Source of the DNA: Balneolaceae bacterium
GTDB taxonomy: Bacteria; Bacteroidota; Rhodothermia; Balneolales; Balneolaceae
Assembly (NCBI GenBank): GCA_007123985.1
Contig: SLGA01000323.1
Location: 1 to 5,700 of the forward strand
Length of the DNA stretch: 5,700 bases
Direction: 5' to 3'
This document shows positions 1 to 5,700 of this stretch, one piece after another (the first letter of the stretch is position 1; the number at the start of each line of letters is the position of its first letter). The notes beneath the pieces were generated by a model. That model made no database searches. It was not told where the DNA came from and saw only the letters and a program-made list of their open reading frames with translations. The position numbers and the translations under genes are program-made.

Positions 1-2117
1 ACCCGGCCAAAGTTGAGGCTATCGGCTGCAAAATTGTAGCTTGATGTAGCTGAAAGATTATCAATAATTCGAAGGTTGGTGCTTGTAACCTCGCCGGTAG
101 AATCGCGCCTTACCCGCTTGGTCTCAAAGATGTTAGTTATCCCGAATGACATGGTTTGCTGCTCACCGGCTGATGGTCCGCCAAAAATCTCATCCTGGAA
201 AATAGAGTATCGTTGCGTGTTTCCAAGAGTATCGGTTTGCACTTCCCGGAATACCCCCCACCTTTCCTCCGAAAAATCCGGACTGTAACTGAAACTTATG
301 TTCGGCCTGACTGTATGCCTGAGTCCCTCAAAATTACCGATTCGCAATTGCGAAATACCATAAAAAGTTGTGGTGAAGTTCAGGGAAGTTGAAAAATCTC
401 TGGTTGCTTCAAAACCTTGTACCCGCCTTGTAACAACTCTGTTTTGTTCCTCATCAAATTCACGCCGAATCGTAGTAGGATACCAAAACTCATTGAAGTT
501 TAATCCTGCACTTACATTTAGAAACTGGCTGGGAATTAATTGTGAAGCACTCATCTGCACTCTCTGAACGAATCCATACTGTATATGGCGATCGTCCCCC
601 GTTGCTTCTCTGTATTTTGATGGATCAAGCAGGGCTTCAAACCAATTTACTTCGGCAGAGTCTCTGTCGGTTGGAACGAAGTTATACTGCGACCTGAAAT
701 TATTCCGGTAATTCACTGAAATCCGTTCATACCAGCTCTCTTCCGTAGTTCCGGGACGATCTCGTTTGAATGGGGAGAATTGTCTGAGAGAAAAGTTCAT
801 CTCAGGGCCGGTTAGCCGGGTGGTATTGGTGTTGAATTGCTGATTCAGGTTCGAAGTAACACTGAAATTGTATGCACCCTCGGGATGGCTGTAACGGTAT
901 GATATTCTTGATGTACTGCTGGTTTCGGCACGGTCATCAATGTCGAACGAATTTCGCCGAAAATAATCAGCACTACGAAGATTAATATTAGCATTAATAT
1001 TTGCAAACGGGGAGAGCTGCTGGTCGTGTGTAAGAGCAAGCCTTCTTGTTCGTGTTTCCGTAAAACCGGGGTCTGTGCGTTCAAGCCCGCGCTCAATGGA
1101 AAACCCAAGTACTGCATTACCGTTAAAACTGCCCGTTTTTCGATATTGAAATCTCGATTCGTTAAATACCGTACCGGACGTAAACACATCGAACGACGTT
1201 TGAGCCGTAAAGTATTCATTGAAATATTGAAACCAGCCCAGATTTTGAAGGCCAATTCCACGAGCAGATGTATTCTGAAACACATACGTTGGTTCCAAAA
1301 GGCCCGATCGGCGCCGGTCAATTCCGGCCGGCACATATCCGAAGGGAAAAATTAACGGATAGGGTATATCCAAAATATAGAGCTGGGCATTGGTGAAAAA
1401 TATCTCCTCTTCATCCACTACTTTCATACGGCGTGCTTTAATGTAATAGTACATGTGGTCCGGCGGACAAGTAGAGTAAATTCCGTCTTCCACAAATACC
1501 TCCGTGCGCGATATATTTTTTACTTGTGTTCCAATCAGGTACCCATCATCTACTTGAATTTCGGCAACTTCAAATTTTCCCTTTTCGGTTTCGTAATTAA
1601 ATAAAATCCGTGTACTTCTAAGATCGGTTCCGTTCTGTTTAAGCACGGGATAGGAGAGGGTGTCTTGAGGGGCTGTAGCTTGTGCCTGTACCTGGCTAAG
1701 GTTTAGATCGAGCTCAATAATTCCGGATGATAGCTCACCGCTTGTATGCCTCACATTGCCTGAGCCGTACAAAAAAGCTTTTCTCTCTCCCCTGAATCTG
1801 AATGTTAGGGAATCCCGGGCCTGAAAATTTACCGCATCATCGGCAGATTGCCTGTCTGCCCGCCTGCTTTGGGGTACCTGTTGTGTAGTACCGCCACCTG
1901 CGCTGATTGACGATGGGGTTGACTGTCCCTGTGGTTGGTTTTGAAGAAATTCTTCAAGATCTATTCCGTCAGGCAGCTCAGGGATAGTGTCGTTTTCTGC
2001 AGTACGAAGTGTGTCGGATGTGGCCTGAGCACGTAAATTGCCTGTAGTGATGAGAAACATGCATATAGGCAAAAAAAATAAGAGGGGGATTTTATGTTTT
2101 AGACAGTACACATGCAT
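1..2117 (-). CDS. lptD: LPS-assembly outer-membrane protein LptD (OstA family), C-terminus cut by window edge
   Basis: LptD is the outer-membrane beta-barrel that, with lipoprotein LptE, inserts lipopolysaccharide into the outer leaflet. The minus-strand frame is open without a stop from the ATG at 2117 to base 1, giving 705 codons plus two bases. Residues 1-31 form a signal peptide: a basic KHK, a hydrophobic core at about 10-26, and an AQA cleavage site. Residues 40-95 are a Gln/Ser/Gly-rich linker. Residues 97-250 resemble the periplasmic OstA/LptA-like beta-jellyroll. The best family signature is at 213-276: IYSTC with C217, then YYYIKARRMKV, DIPYPLIFPFGY and DRRRSGLLEP, matching the TSC, proline-rich gate and RRSGFL segments of proteobacterial LptD. 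The rest alternates aromatic and polar residues like barrel strands, including LRHTVRPNISFSYSPDF, typical of Bacteroidota LptD. Family length suggests roughly 150-200 residues are missing. The start lies 15 nt after the ROK kinase stop, with no clear Shine-Dalgarno; a second in-frame ATG at codon 20 would destroy the signal peptide. Family assignment is firm. Confidence 0.92.
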   Translation of the reverse strand, partial: MHVYCLKHKIPLLFFLPICMFLITTGNLRAQATSDTLRTAENDTIPELPDGIDLEEFLQNQPQGQSTPSSISAGGGTTQQVPQSRRADRQSADDAVNFQARDSLTFRFRGERKAFLYGSGNVRHTSGELSSGIIELDLNLSQVQAQATAPQDTLSYPVLKQNGTDLRSTRILFNYETEKGKFEVAEIQVDDGYLIGTQVKNISRTEVFVEDGIYSTCPPDHMYYYIKARRMKVVDEEEIFFTNAQLYILDIPYPLIFPFGYVPAGIDRRRSGLLEPTYVFQNTSARGIGLQNLGWFQYFNEYFTAQTSFDVFTSGTVFNESRFQYRKTGSFNGNAVLGFSIERGLERTDPGFTETRTRRLALTHDQQLSPFANINANINLRSADYFRRNSFDIDDRAETSSTSRISYRYSHPEGAYNFSVTSNLNQQFNTNTTRLTGPEMNFSLRQFSPFKRDRPGTTEESWYERISVNYRNNFRSQYNFVPTDRDSAEVNWFEALLDPSKYREATGDDRHIQYGFVQRVQMSASQLIPSQFLNVSAGLNFNEFWYPTTIRREFDEEQNRVVTRRVQGFEATRDFSTSLNFTTTFYGISQLRIGNFEGLRHTVRPNISFSYSPDFSEERWGVFREVQTDTLGNTQRYSIFQDEIFGGPSAGEQQTMSFGITNIFETKRVRRDSTGEVTSTNLRIIDNLSATSSYNFAADSLNFGR

Positions 2118-2132
2118 GTTTTAAGCAACACA

Positions 2133-3080
2133 TCACAACTCTTCAAAGGCAAGGCTTGCCGCGCCAAGCAGAGCTGCATTATTGCCAAGTGTTTCATAAA
2201 TAATATCAAATCCCTCAAGAAACGGAGGCATCAGAAGTTGTGATGCCGTCTCTTTAGCGGGATCAAGAATAAATTTGCCAGCTTTTGCTACACCTCCGCT
2301 TACTATAATTTTTTTGATGTCGAGTATGTGGATATAATTAACAATTGCATACCCAAGTTTTTGCCCGGTTTTTTTGAGGATGTCTATAGCGAGTTCGTTG
2401 CCTTCTTTTGCAGCATGGTAAAGGTCAACCGGTTCAAGCAGCTCAAAATCTTTACTGAATGTTTTAAACAGCGGATTGTCGGGATTCTGGCGAATTCGGT
2501 CTGCTGCATACCTGCTCAAAAAGCGCTGCCCGAGATACGCCTCAATGCCGCCACGCGTATTACTGTTTGAAAGCGGACCGTGATAATCAATAATCACATG
2601 GCCGAGCTCTGCAGCCATGCCGGTGGTGCCTCTGTAAATTTTGTTTTCAAAAATAATGCCACCGCCAACACCCGTTCCCAGGGTAATCATTATAAAACTG
2701 TCAATTTCAGACCCCGCCCCAAACCTTGCGGATCCCAGAGCAGCCAGGTTGCCATCATTTTCTATCACACAGTCCAGCCCGGTGCGTTTCTTCAACTCTT
2801 TAGACACGTTTTCTACCTTCCAGCCCGTGAGATTTGGAGGATTTTTTACGGTTTGTCTGTCAAGGCTAACCATTCCGGGCAGGCCCATTCCAATCCCAAT
2901 CGGTTCAACATTGTTCATTTCAATGAGTTCATCAACAGCCATTGCAATTCTGTCGAAAACATGCTCTTTTCCCATTTCGGCATGAGTTGGCAAGGAAATT
3001 GTATCGATAAAGCCTTCTGTATTGTGAACAAGTGCCGCTTTAATGTTTGTGCCGCCTAAATCAATACCAACTGAAATCAT
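2133..3080 (-). CDS. ROK-family sugar kinase, probably glucokinase, lacking the usual zinc-site cysteines
   Basis: ROK kinases phosphorylate hexoses with ATP in the cytoplasm; glucose to glucose-6-phosphate is the likeliest reaction, but mannose, fructose or amino-sugar kinases share the fold. Counting from the ATG at 3080 (315 residues, normal length), the protein shows the phosphate-1 motif DLGGTN at 7-12, ENDGN at 107-111 with catalytic-base Asp109, the glycine-rich LGTGVGGG at 134-141, the ExGH sugar-binding motif ELGH at 158-161, Glu180 in the conserved GxEAY position, and the adenosine-side SGGVA at 261-265. There is no N-terminal helix-turn-helix, so it is an enzyme rather than a ROK repressor. 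Oddly, the CxCGxxGC zinc loop is replaced by SNSNTRGG at 171-178, so all three cysteine ligands are gone, although His161 remains. A TTG two codons upstream (3086) is possible, but ATG is preferred because it begins directly at MISVGIDLGGTN. It sits 43 nt after the division gene and 15 nt before lptD, so co-transcription is likely. Confidence 0.9.
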   Translation of the reverse strand: MISVGIDLGGTNIKAALVHNTEGFIDTISLPTHAEMGKEHVFDRIAMAVDELIEMNNVEPIGIGMGLPGMVSLDRQTVKNPPNLTGWKVENVSKELKKRTGLDCVIENDGNLAALGSARFGAGSEIDSFIMITLGTGVGGGIIFENKIYRGTTGMAAELGHVIIDYHGPLSNSNTRGGIEAYLGQRFLSRYAADRIRQNPDNPLFKTFSKDFELLEPVDLYHAAKEGNELAIDILKKTGQKLGYAIVNYIHILDIKKIIVSGGVAKAGKFILDPAKETASQLLMPPFLEGFDIIYETLGNNAALLGAASLAFEEL

Positions 3081-3123
3081 ATCCAATTATATTTTCCGTT
3101 GCGAACGTTAAAGAAAACCGTGT

Positions 3124-3429
3124 TTAGTTTGTTCGTTCTATTCGGTACACGGTTTCATTTGGCTTTTTCATCCCATAATCTTCACGCACAATTCGTTCGA
3201 TTATTTCAGGATTTTTTTGAATATCTTCAATCATCTTTTCGAGCTCAGCGGTCTGCTGTTCATACTGTTTTGTACGTTCAATCAGCTCTTTTTTCTGATT
3301 TTCAAGTTTAATTTTTGTTAACAAACTATGAGTGTCGAAAAAGAGAAACCATACAGTAATAAAAGATATGAGCATCCCCACAATCCAGGATCTTTTCCAT
3401 CGAAATGAGTTGAATTGATTTAGCTTCAT
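3124..3429 (-). CDS. FtsB/DivIC-like septum formation initiator protein
   Basis: This 101-residue protein has the layout of the FtsB/DivIC family, bitopic division proteins that join FtsL and FtsQ/DivIB at the septum and help activate septal peptidoglycan synthesis. Residues 1-14 are short, basic and cytoplasmic (FRWKRSW). Residues 15-31 form one membrane segment (IVGMLISFITVWFLFF). Residues 37-72 are a Lys/Glu/Gln-rich periplasmic coiled coil. The C-terminal part, NPEIIERIVREDYGMKKPNE at 73-92, matches the family's signature of an Ile/Glu-rich helix followed by (A/V)RE, a Tyr-Gly-Met turn and a Lys-Pro-x-Glu segment. The ATG at 3429 is the natural start since it leaves a short basic N-terminus before the membrane segment; no Shine-Dalgarno is visible. 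It is the first gene of the minus-strand run leading into the ROK kinase and lptD. FtsB and DivIC cannot be told apart at this length without phylogeny, and FtsL is a less likely alternative. Confidence 0.85.
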   Translation of the reverse strand: MKLNQFNSFRWKRSWIVGMLISFITVWFLFFDTHSLLTKIKLENQKKELIERTKQYEQQTAELEKMIEDIQKNPEIIERIVREDYGMKKPNETVYRIERTN

Positions 3430-3576
3430 GATACTGTGATGATTTTTTACGAAATTACTCTAAAAATAGCGTAGAACCAAAGTATTTTGCTCAAGTCGTA
3501 TACTGAAATCAGCCATAATATTCTGGATGGATTGACTATTCAAACTGGGTTAAATTGATTTCCTCATTTGTATTCT
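3430..3576. promoter_or_regulatory. Divergent intergenic spacer expected to hold promoters for both directions
   Basis: This 147-bp AT-rich gap separates the minus-strand division/ROK/lptD run from the plus-strand lipoprotein gene, so both need promoters here unless the first is served from elsewhere. On the minus strand, TATTTTTA (3468-3461) fits the Bacteroidota minus-7 consensus TAnnTTTG at all but the last base and would give a leader of about 25-30 nt. Its nearest upstream TTG is about 23 nt away, longer than the usual 19-21, so the match is only suggestive. On the plus strand I found no convincing pair. No strong inverted repeat, operator or riboswitch-like structure is apparent, and neither gene has a recognisable Shine-Dalgarno, which is common in Bacteroidota. 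Confidence 0.4.
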
Positions 3577-5565
3577 ATGAAAGTACAACATTTTTTACTT
3601 CCACTTATTTTTGCATTTTTTTTCGGGGCATGTTCTTCACCTGAAATTATCGTTGACGGGAACGATGATGAGCGGCGACAAACCGCGCAACTCCCCGATA
3701 CAAGCACTATTGAATGGATTGAAGTTTATTTTAATATGCCGGCCGATCATTCTGTGGCTAAGGAAGGAAATCCGGTTAACGATAATGCCGATCTGCTTCA
3801 AACTTTGCTCAGCCTGATTGAATCAGCCAGGTACAGTATTGATCTGAATATCTATAACCTGGAACACCATCTTGTAGGGGAAGCACTTGTTGCTGCTAAA
3901 GAACGGGGGGTACGGGTTCGTGTTGTTACCGATCACTACAATCGTTTCAGAAACAGGGAGCACGGTGAAACCATGTGGGGGATGCTCCGGGATGCGGGCA
4001 TCTATACAATTGATGATGCGGGGGATGTGTTTAACCCAGATGGTTCAATTACATCGAACAGGCTGCCTGGTGCCAGTTACGATATGCATAACAAGTTTGC
4101 CGTGATCGATATCCTCAGCGATAATCCTGATGATTACTATGTATGGACCGGCTCCATGAATCTTACCTACACCGGACCGATTAATTCAAATAATACCATT
4201 GTAATTAAAGACAGCGGCATAGCTGAAGCATATCACAGAGAATTTAACCAGATGTGGGGAAGTGAAGGTGATATTCCCAATCCGGAACGCGCACGGTATC
4301 ACAAGGATAAGAGGTACATAGGTGAGAAAGTATTCTACGTTGATACCACAAAAGTGGAGCTCTATTTTGGCCCGATTAATCGGGATCGCTCTAAACCCTC
4401 CATTGCAAACAGATTGCACGAACTTGTTCGCGATGAGGCACAAACCGATGTAAACTTTCTCGCTTTTGCCATCACCCCGGATCTGCCCATGAGCCAAACC
4501 ATGTGGCAGCGATCGTTTTCTGACGGAATTTTACTTCAGGGATTAATCGATCCGCGTTTTTATGCGCAATACAGAAATGCAGGCACAATCTGGGCCACAC
4601 CCGAAGCTCAAATGGGTAATCGAAACATCAGGCAGGCAAACGAACTGCGAACCCTTCATCACAAAGTAATGCTGATAGATGTGACAAAGCCATTTGACAA
4701 TGACAGGGGTATCGCAATTGCAGGATCTTACAACTTTTCCAGAAATGCAGAGGAGAATAACGATGAAAATCTGCTGATTTTCCACTGCCAGTATATAGCC
4801 AACCAGTATTTCCAGGATTTTATGGGTGCCATGAAGCGGGCAACCGGTGAATTTGAACCACCTGTACCTCCCATACGCCATGAGCAATGGTACCCTGTGA
4901 TGCGCGTACACGATGGAAGCCGCTTTGATATTGAGGTGGCCTACAGATTTGGTTACCCGGTTCGTTTTCTGGGTGTTGAAGTTCCGAGAATTTTTGCCGG
5001 ACAGGATTCATCTGAATATCATGCGGCCGAAGCAGCTGAGTTTTTGGCAAATCTGATAGAAGATAAAGAGGTGCGTATGTACGGTTATGACCTGTTTACT
5101 CCCGAATCGAGGTATGGCTCTTTCAGGGCATATGTTCAGGTTCGTGATGAAGATGGTGCCATTACTGACGTAAATAAGGCAATGATAGAAAATGGTTTTG
5201 GTCAGTGGACACGTTATTATCGCCAGCACCCAGACTCTGTGGTAGCATTTCAGGATTATAGTGAACTGGCAAAAGACCGGGGTATTGGGATGTGGCAGGA
5301 GCCGGAACGTGTGGGCGAACGCATTCCGAGAGTTTCACTCGGGCGCGATGGAGATGCAGTGGCTGTTGTATTTCCGATCAATATCAATACGGCAGATGCC
5401 ACAACACTTCAGGCGTTAACAGGAATAGGGCCTGCAATTTCAGAACGAATTGTTGAATACAGGCGCGAAAATGGATTGTTCAGAAATATTGAAGATCTTA
5501 TTAATGTGTCGGGAATTGGCACTGTAACAATGGAGAGGGTACGGCCTTACATTACCGTGGAATAA
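3577..5565 (+). CDS. Lipoprotein with two PLD (HKD) motifs, a degenerate SNase-like domain and a ComEA-type helix-hairpin-helix
   Basis: From the ATG at 3577 the product has 662 residues. Residues 1-19 are a lipoprotein signal: MK, a hydrophobic core, then FGAC with Cys19 as the likely lipidated residue, followed by SSPE. Residues about 45-425 form two phospholipase D-superfamily halves. Motif one is H171-N-K173-(4)-D178 with TGSMN at 191-195; motif two is H361-H-K363-(4)-D368 with AGSYN at 382-386 and a NDEN tail at 395-398. Such pairs form one phosphodiesterase site acting on phospholipid or nucleic acid. Residues about 438-575 resemble a staphylococcal nuclease OB-fold (VRFLGVEVP at 462-470, RYGSFRAYV at 512-520, IENGFGQW, GIGMW), but several catalytic positions are substituted. 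Residues 601-662 are a ComEA-like tandem helix-hairpin-helix: ININTAD, TGIGP at 615-619, SGIG at 645-648. It stands alone on its strand, divergent from the division/lptD run and convergent with tRNA-Lys. A TTG at 3568 is in frame, but the ATG gives a cleaner signal peptide. Domains are confident; the nuclease-versus-lipase question is open. Confidence 0.88.
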   Translation: MKVQHFLLPLIFAFFFGACSSPEIIVDGNDDERRQTAQLPDTSTIEWIEVYFNMPADHSVAKEGNPVNDNADLLQTLLSLIESARYSIDLNIYNLEHHLVGEALVAAKERGVRVRVVTDHYNRFRNREHGETMWGMLRDAGIYTIDDAGDVFNPDGSITSNRLPGASYDMHNKFAVIDILSDNPDDYYVWTGSMNLTYTGPINSNNTIVIKDSGIAEAYHREFNQMWGSEGDIPNPERARYHKDKRYIGEKVFYVDTTKVELYFGPINRDRSKPSIANRLHELVRDEAQTDVNFLAFAITPDLPMSQTMWQRSFSDGILLQGLIDPRFYAQYRNAGTIWATPEAQMGNRNIRQANELRTLHHKVMLIDVTKPFDNDRGIAIAGSYNFSRNAEENNDENLLIFHCQYIANQYFQDFMGAMKRATGEFEPPVPPIRHEQWYPVMRVHDGSRFDIEVAYRFGYPVRFLGVEVPRIFAGQDSSEYHAAEAAEFLANLIEDKEVRMYGYDLFTPESRYGSFRAYVQVRDEDGAITDVNKAMIENGFGQWTRYYRQHPDSVVAFQDYSELAKDRGIGMWQEPERVGERIPRVSLGRDGDAVAVVFPININTADATTLQALTGIGPAISERIVEYRRENGLFRNIEDLINVSGIGTVTMERVRPYITVE

Positions 5566-5603
5566 AAAAATAACCCCTACCGGGTATCAGCCGATAGAGG
5601 TTA
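5564..5603 (-). terminator. Rho-independent terminator of the tRNA-Lys transcript
   Basis: Read on the minus strand, 5603-5571 folds into a 13-bp stem (outer TAACCTCTA with TAGGGGTTA, inner TCGG with CCGG) around a 7-nt loop, CTGATAC, followed directly by a run of seven T (5570-5564). Every stem position pairs, two of them as G-U wobbles. In the plus-strand RNA the same two positions are C-A mismatches and no T-run follows, so the element is built for minus-strand transcription. It begins about 36 nt after the tRNA 3' end. The T-run template overlaps the TAA stop of the convergent lipoprotein gene. Confidence 0.85.
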
Positions 5604-5639
5604 ATCAAGAGAGAGTCTTAATAAAAATGTTGTAAAGCG

Positions 5640-5700
5640 TGAATCGGGAGGGGCTCGAACCCTCGACCCGCGGCTTAAAAGGCCGCTGCTCTACCAGCTG
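5640..5700 (-). tRNA. tRNA-Lys (anticodon UUU), 5' end cut by window edge
   Basis: On the minus strand the window holds tRNA positions 13 to 73. The visible parts are the D-arm remainder (CAGCTGGTAGAGCA), the anticodon stem GCGGC/GCCGC around loop CTTTTAA giving anticodon TTT at 34-36, a 5-nt variable loop GGGTC, the T-arm GAGGG/CCCTC with loop TTCGAGC, the 3' acceptor strand CCGATTC and discriminator A73 at base 5640. The 61 nt seen plus 12 missing make a standard 73-nt body. The 3' CCA is not encoded (the next bases are CGC), so CCA must be added by nucleotidyltransferase. The missing part should be the 5' acceptor strand GAATCGG plus about five bases. Confidence 0.95.

Noticed and set aside
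76..567. Short plus-strand frames near the left edge
   Set aside because: They lie antisense to the uninterrupted LptD frame, and their translations show no domain, signal or membrane feature.
845..1336. Minus-strand reading frame of 163 codons inside the lptD region
   Set aside because: It is out of frame with the continuous LptD frame, has no recognisable domain, and the LptD frame carries clear family motifs across the same bases.
2328..3059. Plus-strand reading frames opposite the ROK kinase
   Set aside because: They are antisense to a gene with all ROK motifs, show no family features and are explained as shadows of its codon pattern.
3086..3091. TATAAT on the minus strand just upstream of the ROK kinase start
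   Set aside because: No acceptable -35 lies 16-18 nt upstream (TCTTTA at best), it would give an almost leaderless mRNA, and the gene already follows closely in a same-strand run. AT-rich chance match is likelier.
3568..3576. TTG codon as the start of the PLD lipoprotein
   Set aside because: Adds only three residues before ATG, lacks a ribosome binding site, and the ATG gives a standard short MK-plus-hydrophobic lipoprotein signal.
4186..5229. Minus-strand frames opposite the PLD lipoprotein
   Set aside because: Overlapped by a plus-strand gene with domain motifs along its whole length; the opposite frames contain no coherent protein features.

Overview
The window reads as ordinary chromosomal DNA from a Gram-negative member of the Bacteroidota/FCB group, plausibly a Balneolota- or Rhodothermota-like marine bacterium. 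This is an inference from three things: an LptD of the Bacteroidota style, starts without Shine-Dalgarno sequences, and moderate GC content with AT-rich intergenic DNA. No rRNA or other taxonomic marker is present to settle it.

The minus strand from about 3429 down to 1 carries a tight three-gene run. A small FtsB/DivIC-type division protein (3429-3124) is followed after 43 nt by a ROK-family sugar kinase (3080-2133). After another 15 nt comes a long reading frame for the outer-membrane LPS-assembly protein LptD (2117 to the left edge, where it is cut). The spacing and shared direction suggest one transcription unit joining septum formation, hexose phosphorylation and outer-membrane assembly. 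A 147-bp AT-rich spacer (3430-3576) separates it from a divergent gene.

The plus strand from 3577 to 5565 encodes a 662-residue predicted lipoprotein with an unusual domain order: two phospholipase D-type HKD half-sites, a staphylococcal-nuclease-like OB-fold domain that appears to have lost most catalytic residues, and a C-terminal ComEA-type helix-hairpin-helix DNA-binding module. This is the most interesting item here. It looks like an envelope-anchored nucleic-acid-handling (or lipid-handling) enzyme, but its substrate cannot be read from sequence.

At the right edge lies a tRNA-Lys(UUU) gene on the minus strand, truncated by the window, with its own rho-independent terminator. The hairpin forms perfectly only in the minus-strand transcript, and its U-tract template overlaps the stop codon of the lipoprotein gene. 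I see no mobile elements, CRISPR arrays or long repeats, and no gene-free stretch over 300 bases.
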